Source of the DNA: Chryseobacterium gleum
GTDB lineage: Bacteria; Bacteroidota; Bacteroidia; Flavobacteriales_F; PHOS-HE28
Length of the DNA stretch: 38,260 nt
Direction of reading: 5' to 3'
NCBI GenBank assembly: GCA_945872795.1
Contig: CAMCAZ010000035.1
Location: 1 to 38,260, forward strand
Made by a program: the position numbers and the translations under genes. Under the pieces are notes generated by a model. That model was given only the letters and a program-made list of their open reading frames with translations, was not told the DNA's origin and did no database searches. The stretch's first letter is position 1, and the number at the start of each line of letters is the position of its first letter. Positions 1 to 7,752 of this stretch are shown here, piece by piece.

Positions 1-710
1 AGCCGCGCTTCAAGTTCGCGTTCATCCATCACCTTCGCTACCCCGAGGAAGTCCAGGTTGTAGCTGTTCTTGATCGCCTCTTGTGCCTGTTGTGCAAGCG
101 CGGTCGGCAGCGCCTTGGCGAAATTGTTCGAACGGTTCAGACTGTGACCATAGGCATCAGCGAGGATCTGGTTCAGCAGTACGTTGCGGCTCCATCCGAA
201 GTGGGCACAGGCACGCATATACCAGATGCGTTCGCTCACATCGCCAAGCTTGTTCAGGAGCAGCAAATGGTGGCTCCAAGGTATTTCTGCGACAGCCTGT
301 CGCAGAATTTCATTTGGCCTGGGAACCCTTGTCTTTGCTGAGTTCTTTGCTGTTCTCTTTCCCGTGATGATGTCCTTTCCTGAGGGCTTCTGCAATTCTG
401 CGACAGCCTGTCGCAGAATTGCAGGCGTGGCCCATGCCTCATGGAACCTGCGCATGTCCCATAGGTTCCGGGAAGAGAAGCCGAAGGTGCCAGGGTAGTG
501 GCGGCATAGGTCTCGTGATAGGCGCTCCACCACGCCATCGCCCCAACCCAGTTTACGCTGCTTTTCCAAGATCCCCTTGCCGATGTCCCAGTAGAGCAAT
601 ACCAGTTCATGGTTCACCGCTCGTGCCGCCTGACCACGTGCCGCATCGATGCGCTCACGCATTCCGCTCAGGAAGATCCTGTACTCCGATATGCTGATGG
701 TCTTGCCCAT
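1..710 (-). CDS. DUF1016/YhcG-type protein, N-terminal part (cut by window edge)
   Basis: The minus-strand frame from the ATG at 710 is open to the left edge, giving 236 residues without a stop, so the C-terminus lies outside. The product starts MGKTISISEYRIFL and has features of the DUF1016 N-terminal domain: LVLLYWDIGKGI near residue 37, RNLWDMRRFHEAW near 82, VAEIPWSHHLLLLNKL, then FGWSRNVLLNQI and YNLDFLG. Known family members carry a C-terminal PDDEXK nuclease-like domain, which would be off the window, and often occur near restriction or defence loci. The gene begins 19 bp after the hexosaminidase stop on the same strand. Its middle carries a 37-codon in-frame segment bounded by two copies of ILRQAVAE, each encoded by a perfect palindrome; most family members seem to have one copy. 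Family assignment is firm; the nuclease role is inferred. Confidence 0.85.
   Translation of the reverse strand, partial: MGKTISISEYRIFLSGMRERIDAARGQAARAVNHELVLLYWDIGKGILEKQRKLGWGDGVVERLSRDLCRHYPGTFGFSSRNLWDMRRFHEAWATPAILRQAVAELQKPSGKDIITGKRTAKNSAKTRVPRPNEILRQAVAEIPWSHHLLLLNKLGDVSERIWYMRACAHFGWSRNVLLNQILADAYGHSLNRSNNFAKALPTALAQQAQEAIKNSYNLDFLGVAKVMDERELEAR
285..307. repeat. Palindromic repeat, copy 1, inside the DUF1016 gene
   Basis: A 23-bp perfect inverted repeat with 11-bp arms (TTCTGCGACAG / CTGTCGCAGAA) around one central base. It encodes the LRQAVAE that precedes the conserved IPWSHH motif in the minus-strand gene. The same 23 bases recur at 396-418. Confidence 0.9.
390..424. repeat. 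Palindromic repeat, copy 2, extended to 35 bp
   Basis: This copy shares the 23-bp core of the repeat at 285-307, and its symmetry extends outward to 17-bp arms around one central base. The two cores are 111 bp apart, exactly 37 codons, so the gene stays in frame. It encodes the extra ILRQAVAELQ. Confidence 0.9.
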
Positions 711-729
711 GGTAGAGCGAATATCGCAC

Positions 730-2988
730 CTATCGCACCTCGATCTCATCCAGGAACATCCACGCCGGACTGCCCGCGCCAGGGAAGCCCTCCGGGATGA
801 TGCCGGGATGTTTTACGGTAAGGCGCACGTAGCGGGCCTTGGTGGTCTTCTCCACACTGAACGCATTGCGGCCGACACCTACCTTCGGTTCAGAGGTGCC
901 ATATGGCGTGAAGGTGCTTCCATCCGTGCTCACCGCGTATGCCGCGGTCTTTGGCGCATGGATCCAGCTGTAGGTCTCGTACAACGCGCCGATGCTCATC
1001 CAACGGATGTCCTGCACGCTGCCGAGGTCCACCGTGATGGTGACGCTCTCCTTCCAGCCCAGCCATTCAGTATTCACGCGTTTCTCCTGCGCGGTGATGC
1101 CATCCACCAGCGTGAAGGCGCCGCCTTCGTTGTAGCGCTCGTTGGGTTGTACGCTCAAGGTGATCTTTTGGGCAGTGGCTTTGTTGAACAGAAAGCGGCG
1201 CTTCGAGATGGGACCGGTAAGGCCTTCACGCTGGAGCCAACCGTGTAGTTCGCGATCGCTGTTGATGATCATTGGGGTCGAGTAGACCGCAAGAGCGGCC
1301 ATGCTCTTATCGTACGGTGGTGCCATCTCCGTCATGCTGAAGCTTCCTCCTGATGCCAGGTTCATCTCAACGGTGATCTCCCCGGGCTTGGGCCCTTGCT
1401 TGGGGCGGATGCTCACTTGGTAAAGGCTCTTGCTCGCGTTCACCTTCATCGCCTCCAGCTTCGGGAATTCCCGCTCCAGCCGGGCGATGAAGTCGGCTTC
1501 GTTCCGCTTCTCCTTCGGCGTCCACAACACTTCCGCCAGCGCAAGCATGCGCGGCACGGCCATGTACTCAACGTGGTCGCTGGTGAGGATGTACTCCGTC
1601 CACACATTGCCCTGGGCGCCGAGGATGTACTTGTGCTCTTTAGGCTTCAGCTCGGCTGGAATGGGTTCGTAGCTGTACACCTTTTGCACCGTGGTGTAGC
1701 CGCCGATGGCCAACGGTTCATTCGCGGGATCGCCTTGGTAATGGTCGAAGTAGCAATGGCTGCCGGGGCTCATCACCGCATAGTGACCGCTCCGAGCCGC
1801 TGCGATGCCGCCCTCGGTGCCCTGCCAGCTCATCACCGTGGCGTTCGGTGCCAGGCCACCTTCCAGGATCTCGTCCCAGCCGATGATCTTCCGGCCCTTG
1901 GCGTTCACGAACTTCTCGATGCGCTGGATGAAGTAGCTCTGCAGCTCGTGCTCGTCCTTCAGGCCTTCCGCTTTCTTGCGCGCCTGGCATTTGGCGCAGG
2001 TCTTCCATTGCTCCTTCGGACATTCGTCACCACCGATGTGGATGTACGGGCCGGGGAAGAGGTCCATCACCTCGGTGAGCACATCCTCCAGCATGGCGAA
2101 GGTGCTGTCGTTGCCCGCACAGAACACGTCCTCGAACACGCCCCAGCCGCGCTGTACTTCATACGGACCACCGGTGCAGCCCAACATTGGGTAGGCCGCC
2201 AGCGCCGCCATGGCATGGCCCGGCATTTCGATCTCCGGCACCACGTTGATGTGCCGCGACGCTGCATACGCCACCACCTCACGGATCTCATCCTGCGTGT
2301 AGAAGCCGCCGTAGGGGATGCTGTCGTATTCGCGCCGGCTGTACGGTCCCACCTGGCTGCCCTTCCGCCGGGCCCCCACTTCGGTGAGCTTCGGGTGGCT
2401 CTTGATCTCGATCCGCCAGCCCTGGTCCTCCGTGAGGTGCCAGTGGAAGCTGTTCATCTTGTACCGCGCCAGCAGATCGATGTACTTCTTCACGAACTCC
2501 ACGGGGAAGAAGTGGCGGCACACGTCCAGGTGCATGCCGCGCCACTCGAAGCGCGGTTGGTCGGTGATGGAGAGGCAGGGTAGGCGGCCGGTACCCTGGC
2601 CTTGTTCCAGCAACTGAATGAGGGTGCGTGTGCCCCGGAACAAGCCTTCCTCCGTGGTGGCGGAGATCACGATCCCGTCCCTCATCACCCCAAGCGCATA
2701 CCATTCGGGTGGCAACAGGGTGTCAGGCGTGACCACCTGCAGTGCGATGGTCATGGGCATCAGGCAGTTGAGGTCCGATGCGGGATGCAGTTGCGCGATC
2801 TCCTGCTCGAACAGGTCAGCCAATGCCTTGTACCGTTCGCTGCTGACTTGAACGGTCCACGGACACCTCAGGTCAAGTGTACCTTGGTCCATCTGCAGGT
2901 GGGCCGGGCGGGGAATGAGGTCGGGCTCCGGTGGTGCTTGGGCCAGAGCGGCCGTGGCCAAGAGGAAGGCGGGTAGAAGAAGTCGCAT
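730..2988 (-). CDS. Beta-N-acetylhexosaminidase, glycoside hydrolase family 20
   Basis: This 752-residue enzyme should remove terminal beta-linked GlcNAc or GalNAc from chitin fragments, glycans or peptidoglycan-derived sugars outside the cytoplasm. Residues 1-17 form a signal peptide ending in ALAQ. A GH20b-like domain follows to about residue 140, then the TIM barrel starting RFEWRGMHLDVCRHF. The catalytic Asp-Glu pair of the family is D321-E322 in HIGGDECPKEQW, and HWHLTEDQGWRIEI (near 182) and EIEMPGHA (near 252) match substrate-site blocks. The last 150 or so residues resemble an F5/8 type C (discoidin) domain. The start at 2988 was chosen because it creates the signal peptide; the frame runs open further upstream, but that part is antisense to rpsP and rimM. 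The DUF1016 gene follows on the same strand. Confidence 0.95.
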   Translation of the reverse strand: MRLLLPAFLLATAALAQAPPEPDLIPRPAHLQMDQGTLDLRCPWTVQVSSERYKALADLFEQEIAQLHPASDLNCLMPMTIALQVVTPDTLLPPEWYALGVMRDGIVISATTEEGLFRGTRTLIQLLEQGQGTGRLPCLSITDQPRFEWRGMHLDVCRHFFPVEFVKKYIDLLARYKMNSFHWHLTEDQGWRIEIKSHPKLTEVGARRKGSQVGPYSRREYDSIPYGGFYTQDEIREVVAYAASRHINVVPEIEMPGHAMAALAAYPMLGCTGGPYEVQRGWGVFEDVFCAGNDSTFAMLEDVLTEVMDLFPGPYIHIGGDECPKEQWKTCAKCQARKKAEGLKDEHELQSYFIQRIEKFVNAKGRKIIGWDEILEGGLAPNATVMSWQGTEGGIAAARSGHYAVMSPGSHCYFDHYQGDPANEPLAIGGYTTVQKVYSYEPIPAELKPKEHKYILGAQGNVWTEYILTSDHVEYMAVPRMLALAEVLWTPKEKRNEADFIARLEREFPKLEAMKVNASKSLYQVSIRPKQGPKPGEITVEMNLASGGSFSMTEMAPPYDKSMAALAVYSTPMIINSDRELHGWLQREGLTGPISKRRFLFNKATAQKITLSVQPNERYNEGGAFTLVDGITAQEKRVNTEWLGWKESVTITVDLGSVQDIRWMSIGALYETYSWIHAPKTAAYAVSTDGSTFTPYGTSEPKVGVGRNAFSVEKTTKARYVRLTVKHPGIIPEGFPGAGSPAWMFLDEIEVR

Positions 2989-2992
2989 CGTT

Positions 2993-3001
2993 GCAAAGGT
3001 G
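2993..3001 (-). promoter_or_regulatory. Possible -7 element for the hexosaminidase gene
   Basis: On the minus strand this reads CACCTTTGC, one base from the Bacteroidota -7 consensus TAnnTTTGC. It lies 4 bp before the ATG, so transcription would start at or just inside the start codon, implying a nearly leaderless mRNA. No clear -33 element is seen. Confidence 0.3.
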
Positions 3002-3086
3002 CGCCGGGCCGTCCAATGCCCGATGCACCTGCCGGGCGGTCTTGGTAAGCGGCTATTGGTCAGTGGCTGCTGCCAGAGGTCGAGCC

Positions 3087-3118
3087 TTGGATTTCTCAGG
3101 AAGATCCCCCACATTTGC
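3087..3118 (+). promoter_or_regulatory. Likely promoter of rpsP
   Basis: TTGG at 3087-3090 and CACATTTGC at 3110-3118, separated by 19 bp, resemble the Bacteroidota sigma-A promoter (TTTG at -33, TAnnTTTG at -7). It lies 35 bp before the rpsP ATG. Confidence 0.5.
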
Positions 3119-3153
3119 ACCCCCAATTCCGGGGAAACCAAACACACCGCGAC

Positions 3154-3693
3154 ATGCCAACTCGCATCCGCCTTCAGAGAAAAGGCAAAAAAGGCCGGCC
3201 TTACTACCACGTCGTAGTAGCCGATTCCCGTGCACCACGCGACGGGAAATACATTGAACGGATCGGTGCTTACGACCCGAACCAGAACCCCGCGTTCATC
3301 GAGCTGAACAACGAGAAGGCCCTGGATTGGTTGCAGAAAGGCGCACAGCCCAGCGACACCTGCCGTGCCATCCTCAGCTACACGGGCATCGTGTACAAGA
3401 ACCACCTCGCCAACGGGGTGAAGAAGGGTGCCTTCACCCAGGAAGAGGCCGAGCGCCGCTTCGATATCTGGTTGAACGCGAAGAACACCAAGATCGAAAG
3501 CAAGAAGTCGGGTCTGGCCCAAAGCGCTGATGCTGCCAAGAAGGAGCGCATTGCTACGGAGACCAAGAAGGCAGCCGACATGGCCGCCGCACTGAGCGCC
3601 AAGCTCGCTGCCGCCGCTTACGTGCCGCCCGCACCCGTGGAGGAAGCCGCTCCTGAGGCTGCTGCCGAAGGCGAAGCTCCTGCTGCCGAGTAA
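3154..3693 (+). CDS. rpsP: 30S ribosomal protein S16
   Basis: S16 is a structural protein of the small ribosomal subunit, binding 16S rRNA in the body domain. The 179-residue product opens with the family signature MPTRIRLQRKGKKGRPYYHV, followed by RDGKYIERIGAYDPNQNP. The conserved S16 core takes about 85 residues; a Lys-rich stretch and then an Ala/Glu-rich low-complexity tail (from about residue 120) make it twice the length of the E. coli protein, as is usual in Bacteroidota. The start at 3154 was chosen over an in-frame ATG 39 bp upstream because the protein family begins MPTRIR. A promoter-like sequence lies upstream and a strong hairpin terminator follows. Confidence 0.98.
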   Translation: MPTRIRLQRKGKKGRPYYHVVVADSRAPRDGKYIERIGAYDPNQNPAFIELNNEKALDWLQKGAQPSDTCRAILSYTGIVYKNHLANGVKKGAFTQEEAERRFDIWLNAKNTKIESKKSGLAQSADAAKKERIATETKKAADMAAALSAKLAAAAYVPPAPVEEAAPEAAAEGEAPAAE

Positions 3694-3712
3694 GCTGAAC
3701 ACGAACACATCG

Positions 3713-3742
3713 AAAGCCCGCACCAACAGGTGCGGGCTTTTT
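3713..3742 (+). terminator. Intrinsic terminator or attenuator between rpsP and rimM
   Basis: A perfect 12-bp stem (AAAGCCCGCACC / GGTGCGGGCTTT) with an ACAA-type 4-nt loop (3725-3728) runs into a T tract ending at 3742. It begins 20 bp after the rpsP stop and ends 35 bp before rimM, so it may lower rimM expression relative to rpsP. Confidence 0.85.
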
Positions 3743-3777
3743 CGTTCACACCTCTTCTCCCTGATTACCTTTCCACC

Positions 3778-4302
3778 ATGGACCTCGAAAGCCTGCAACG
3801 CATCGGCAAGCTGGGAAAGCCTTGGGGACACCAGGGCGAGCTCACCGTGCACCTCGATGAGGTGGACGTCGACGACCTGGTCCATGCCGGCTGTTTCTTC
3901 GTGGACATCGAAGGCCAGAAGGTGCCCTTCTTCTTCTCCAAACTGCACGACAAGGGCCGTGACATCCTGGTGAAGTTCGAGGACTTCGGAGATCCGCAAA
4001 GCGCGGCGATATTGGTGGGCCGTGATATCTACGCCCCGCCGGGTATGCTGGTGGACGGGAGCGATGAGAGCTGGGACCCCGAGGAGTTCATCGGCATGGT
4101 GGTGGCCGATGAGGAGCATGGCGACCTGGGCGAAGTGACGGGGATCGAGGGCACCGACAAGAACCCTGTGCTGGTGATCCTTCGCGGCGAGCAGGAGGTG
4201 ATGGTGCCCCTTGCGGAGGAGATGATCATCGGCATTGACCCAGAGACCAATACCCTGCTGGTGCGCACGCCGCCTGGTCTGATCGATCTGTATCGCGGTT
4301 AG
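3778..4302 (+). CDS. rimM: Ribosome maturation factor RimM
   Basis: RimM assists late assembly of the 30S head and binds ribosomal protein S19. The 174-residue product has the N-terminal beta-barrel with the family motif GKLGKPWGHQGELTVHL (residues 10-26) and a C-terminal PRC-barrel-like half containing EEFIGMVVADEEHGDLGEV and NPVLVILRGEQEVMVPL. The length fits the family. The start at 3778 was preferred over an in-frame ATG 48 bp upstream, which would put the start inside the terminator hairpin. It follows rpsP, a pairing common across bacteria, but here the two are separated by a hairpin; trmD and rplS, which follow in many other phyla, are absent. Confidence 0.95.
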   Translation: MDLESLQRIGKLGKPWGHQGELTVHLDEVDVDDLVHAGCFFVDIEGQKVPFFFSKLHDKGRDILVKFEDFGDPQSAAILVGRDIYAPPGMLVDGSDESWDPEEFIGMVVADEEHGDLGEVTGIEGTDKNPVLVILRGEQEVMVPLAEEMIIGIDPETNTLLVRTPPGLIDLYRG

Positions 4303-4401
4303 TTCCGGTATGCCGTTCAGCACCCACCAACATGCTTAGGTACGCACCTGTCGTGTCTACACACTGGGTCCACCTCCATTGATCAACGGTCGAAGGATAG
4401 A

Positions 4402-5112
4402 ATGCCCAAACCATCCTTCCGTTTCAAACAGTTCACCATCCACCAGGACCGCTGTGCCCTGAAGGTGGGCACGGATGGCGTGTTGTTCGGTGCCTGGGTG
4501 GACCACCGCGGTGCTGCGCGCATCCTGGACATCGGTACGGGCACCGGGCTGCTGGCGCTGATCGCCGCCCAACGTGGACCCACCGCGCAGATCGATGCCG
4601 TGGAGATCGACGATGCCTCGGCAGGCCAGGCGGCGGAGAATTGTGCCGCAAGTCCCTGGGCCGATCGCCTGCGGGTCCATCGGATGGATGCGCGCCGCAT
4701 GCGCGCCTCGGAGCCCTACGACCTCATCATCTGCAACCCGCCTTACTACGCCGGTTACTCCGCCTCGCCCGATCCGCGTATCGGCCTGGCCAAGCACAGC
4801 GACGAATTGCTGTTCCCCGAACTGGTCGCTATCGTGGGACGGCTGCTGGCGCCTGCCGGACGTTTCGCGGTGATCATTCCCCTGAACAGGGAACAGGAGT
4901 TCATCCGTGAGGCCGCGCGCATCGATCTTGCACCGGTGAGGCGTTGCACCGTGCGCTATGTGGCGCATCGGCCGGCGAAACGAGTGCTTCTGGAGCTGGA
5001 TCGGAGCCGTCGCCCCGTGAAGGAGGAGGACCTGACCATCGAAGCGACGGGTCCTTTCGACTACTCGCCGGAGTACCGTGCCTTGATCAGTGACCTGATG
5101 CTGGGTTTCTGA
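4402..5112 (+). CDS. trmN6: tRNA1(Val) adenine-37 N6-methyltransferase-like protein
   Basis: The 236-residue product is a class I SAM-dependent methyltransferase. It has motif I (ILDIGTGTGLLALIAA, residues 41-56), an acidic residue after motif II (AVEIDD) and the amino-methyltransferase motif NPPYY at 112-116, the signature of N6-adenine and related amino methylases. The opening FKQFTIHQDRCALKVGTDGVLFG is characteristic of the TrmN6/YfiC group, which methylates A37 of tRNA-Val in E. coli. The specific substrate is inferred from that group. It lies 99 bp after rimM on the same strand and ends 10 bp from the convergent saccharopine dehydrogenase-family gene. No obvious promoter was found in the preceding gap. 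Confidence 0.88.
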   Translation: MPKPSFRFKQFTIHQDRCALKVGTDGVLFGAWVDHRGAARILDIGTGTGLLALIAAQRGPTAQIDAVEIDDASAGQAAENCAASPWADRLRVHRMDARRMRASEPYDLIICNPPYYAGYSASPDPRIGLAKHSDELLFPELVAIVGRLLAPAGRFAVIIPLNREQEFIREAARIDLAPVRRCTVRYVAHRPAKRVLLELDRSRRPVKEEDLTIEATGPFDYSPEYRALISDLMLGF

Positions 5113-5121
5113 ACCCTTCGC

Positions 5122-6459
5122 TCATTCCACTTCCTCCTCGGCGAACACCACCCCGTGTTTCTCCAGTTCGTTCAGGATGGGATCGTAGATGGAGGGCACG
5201 AGCGGCAGCAGCACGCCCCGGTCCTCCACCTTGCCGTTGAGGACCAGCTTGCAGGCCATCGCGATCGGCAGGCCTACTGTGCGGGCCATGGCCGTGTGCG
5301 TTTGGTCATGCCCGATCACGCCCAACGAGGCATGGATCTCCTGATGCTGGCCTTCCACGCTGTACCGGAACCGGTGCCACATCACCACCAGGTCCTTGTC
5401 GTCGGGTCCCAGCTTCCACTTGCGCTCCAGCAGGCTCTGCAGGGTGGCGGCCGGTGAAAGGCGGGCCACGCCGATCCGCTCCTGACCGAACAGGCCCAAC
5501 CAGTCGAGCTTCTGCATCACCTCACCAGCAGGGTCGAGGCCGAGGTAGTTCGCCAAGTTCGCGCGGGTATCCAGGGAGGAGTGGTGGGGAAGGAAGGCGT
5601 CCAGATAGTCGTTCCACGTGGCGTCAGCGGTCAGTTCCATGGCGAACCCGTCGTCCGTGCAACCCAGTTGTACGAAGGTGTCCCAGGCTGCGCAATAGCC
5701 CGCTTTTCGCAGGGTTCCGCGCACCAGCGTGGGGATCTCTTCGATGCCATAGGCCTTACGGTACTTGAGCGAGTCGCGGTTGGCATAGCCGTCGAAGCTC
5801 CCGAGCCCCGGCACCGCGATGCGCACGGTCTGTTGGAAGAGCTTGTGGTAGGGGATGTACTTGGTGACGCCATCACGGATGTACTTGGCCGAACCGCCCT
5901 GCCCGGCGAGGATCACGTTGCGCGGGTTCCAGCTGAACTTGTAGCCCCACGGGTTGTCGTCGCTCTCGGGGGCCACCAGTCCGCCACAATAGCTTTCGAA
6001 GGCCTCCATCCGTCCACCCTCCCGGCGGATGCGGTCCAGGATGCGCATGGCGCTCATATGGTCGATACCGGGATCGAGGCCCATCTCGTTCAATACGATC
6101 AGCCCGGCGGCCTTCAATTCGGCATCCATCGCCCACAGGGCATCGGGCACATAGCTCGGTGTGATCACGTGTTTCTTCAGCCGCATGCAGTCCTTGAGCA
6201 CGTCCATGTGCATGAACGCGGGAAGCATGCTGATCACCAGGTCGTGCCGGGCGATGGCGGCCGAGCGGGCCTCCCCGTCAGTGGCATCCAGCGCGATCCC
6301 GGTGGCCACGGTGGGGCCTTCGTGCACCAGGCGGGCTGCACTTGCGGCATCCTTGTCGGCCACGGTGATCCGCCATTCCTGCTGGTCGGCATGCGTGATG
6401 AGGTAGTGGATCAGGGAGGAGGCCGAACGCCCGGCGCCGAGGATGAGGATGGTGCGCAT
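5122..6459 (-). CDS. Saccharopine dehydrogenase-family oxidoreductase
   Basis: This 445-residue protein begins with a Rossmann fold (ILILGAGRSASSLIHYL, residues 4-20), followed by VADKD at the cofactor ribose-binding strand, and has a saccharopine dehydrogenase C-terminal domain with NEMGLDPGIDHMSAMRI and SYCGGLVAPESDDNPWGYKF. The family (LYS9-like) oxidises saccharopine to glutamate and 2-aminoadipate semialdehyde using NAD(P), in lysine metabolism; Bacteroidota usually have such a protein. No lysine-pathway partner (for example LKR or an aminoadipate semialdehyde dehydrogenase) is beside it, so the exact reaction is inferred from the family. It is cytosolic, with no signal peptide. It is divergent from the DUF4476 gene across a 184-bp promoter region. 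Confidence 0.88.
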   Translation of the reverse strand: MRTILILGAGRSASSLIHYLITHADQQEWRITVADKDAASAARLVHEGPTVATGIALDATDGEARSAAIARHDLVISMLPAFMHMDVLKDCMRLKKHVITPSYVPDALWAMDAELKAAGLIVLNEMGLDPGIDHMSAMRILDRIRREGGRMEAFESYCGGLVAPESDDNPWGYKFSWNPRNVILAGQGGSAKYIRDGVTKYIPYHKLFQQTVRIAVPGLGSFDGYANRDSLKYRKAYGIEEIPTLVRGTLRKAGYCAAWDTFVQLGCTDDGFAMELTADATWNDYLDAFLPHHSSLDTRANLANYLGLDPAGEVMQKLDWLGLFGQERIGVARLSPAATLQSLLERKWKLGPDDKDLVVMWHRFRYSVEGQHQEIHASLGVIGHDQTHTAMARTVGLPIAMACKLVLNGKVEDRGVLLPLVPSIYDPILNELEKHGVVFAEEEVE

Positions 6460-6643
6460 GGTGGATGCCGTTGCTCCGGCGAAGTAGGGATGGAGGCGCG
6501 AAGATGCGAAAGCCCGGTGGGGGGGCGGTCACCTCATGGACCGAAATCCATCATTCAGGCCCGATGAACGCGACTTTCAACGCTTTGGCACAGGGCTTGC
6601 CTGCCACGACGCAACATCTAACTTCGCGACCCATCCCACGACC
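6460..6643. promoter_or_regulatory. Divergent intergenic region between saccharopine dehydrogenase-family and DUF4476 genes
   Basis: This 184-bp gap separates two divergent genes. On the plus strand, TTG at 6597-6599 and TAACTTCGC at 6619-6627 with a 19-bp spacer form a good Bacteroidota-type promoter 17 bp before the DUF4476 ATG. On the minus strand, TACTTCGCC at 6478-6486 is a weaker match for the other gene. No further structure was identified. Confidence 0.5.
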
Positions 6644-7720
6644 ATGACGCGACATCTTACCCTTGCCTTCCTGTTCCTGGTGACCCTGTTCACCGCACAG
6701 GCACAGATTTCCGACCTCGTATTCTTCACCGACGACGGAGCCAAGTTCACCCTGATCATCGATGGCGACATCAAGAACGCCCAGCCAGCCTCACGTGTGT
6801 TGGCCACCGGGATCCGCACGGAGTCGCCCATGGTCATAGTGAAGTTCGAGGACGCTGCGATCCCGCAAATGCGGAAACCCGGCTATTTCGAGCTGGGGAA
6901 GGAGTACACCGTTATGATCACCACGAACAAGAAGGGCGAGCGGGTGCTGCGGCCGACGGGTGAAGCTGAACTGGGTACAGCCGCCCAGGCCGAACCCGCA
7001 AAGCCGAGACCTGAGACCTTCGTGGAGGATGAGCCCGCAACGCCCGTTTCAACCACTACCATCTCCACCACCACCAATACCCAGGGTGTGGATCAGACCA
7101 TCGATATCGGTGGTGTGGAACAGGTGACCTCCGTGACCGTGGTGGAAGAGGTGGAGGAAGGTGATGAGATGGGCACCGGGGAGAACGTGAACATCAACAT
7201 GGGGGTGAACGGCGTGGGCTTCAACATGTCCGTGAAAGTGGATGAAGGTGGATTGAACACCGGCTTGGGCACCACCAATACCACGAACACCACCGTACGC
7301 ACCACCACCACAACGACCACCACCAGTGGTACCGTGAAGCCTGTGGCTCCGGCAGTGGTGGAGGTCCCTGCGCCCGTAAAGGAGCCCGAGGTGTACCGCA
7401 TGCCCGGTTACTCTGGCCCCATCGGCTGCAGCTGGCCCATGAGCAGTACGGAGTTCACCGAGGCCAAGGCGAGCATCGAGAGCAAGGGCTTTGAGGAGAC
7501 CAAGATGACCATGGCCAAACAGATCGGTCGTGACCGCTGCTTCACCGTGGAGCAGGTGAAAGGCATCATGGGCGTATTCGGCTTCGAGGACACCAAGCTC
7601 GATTTCGCCAAGTATGCCTACGAGCGCACCTATGACATCGGTAACTATTACAAGGTGAACGATGCGTTCAGCTTTGAGACTTCCGTGGAGGAACTGAACG
7701 AGTACATCCAAGCCCGCTGA
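6644..7720 (+). CDS. Secreted DUF4476 domain protein with Thr-rich linkers
   Basis: This 358-residue protein has a signal peptide (residues 1-20, cut after AQA). An N-terminal beta-rich domain (about 21-110) opens ISDLVFFTDDGAKFTLIIDG, a start often seen in Bacteroidota DUF4476 proteins. Two Thr-rich stretches (about 135-155 and 210-230) flank a segment of repeated Val, Gly and Asn. The C-terminal DUF4476 domain (about 267-358) has the pattern FTVEQVKGIMGVFGFED and LDFAKYAYERTYDIGNYYKV. The function of the domain is unknown. It is the first gene of an apparent operon: the CsgG-like lipoprotein follows after 32 bp. The start at 6644 gives the signal peptide and lies just downstream of a promoter-like site; the frame is open 108 bp further upstream, with no support. 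Confidence 0.85.
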   Translation: MTRHLTLAFLFLVTLFTAQAQISDLVFFTDDGAKFTLIIDGDIKNAQPASRVLATGIRTESPMVIVKFEDAAIPQMRKPGYFELGKEYTVMITTNKKGERVLRPTGEAELGTAAQAEPAKPRPETFVEDEPATPVSTTTISTTTNTQGVDQTIDIGGVEQVTSVTVVEEVEEGDEMGTGENVNINMGVNGVGFNMSVKVDEGGLNTGLGTTNTTNTTVRTTTTTTTTSGTVKPVAPAVVEVPAPVKEPEVYRMPGYSGPIGCSWPMSSTEFTEAKASIESKGFEETKMTMAKQIGRDRCFTVEQVKGIMGVFGFEDTKLDFAKYAYERTYDIGNYYKVNDAFSFETSVEELNEYIQAR

Positions 7721-7752
7721 TCGGAGATCACCCGGCAACGAACACGTGGACC

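Noticed and set aside
254-610. Minus-strand 118-residue frame in the first 700 bp
   Set aside because: It is an out-of-frame shadow of the DUF1016 gene, which has clear family motifs in another frame open to the window edge.
2989-4323. Long minus-strand open frame continuing upstream of the hexosaminidase
   Set aside because: It runs antisense through rpsP and rimM, which are certain genes; the translated part is low-complexity and unlike any family, and the signal peptide places the true start at 2988.
7290-7330. ACC-rich run as a possible microsatellite or CRISPR-like repeat
   Set aside because: It encodes a Thr-rich linker in the DUF4476 protein and has no regular spacer structure.
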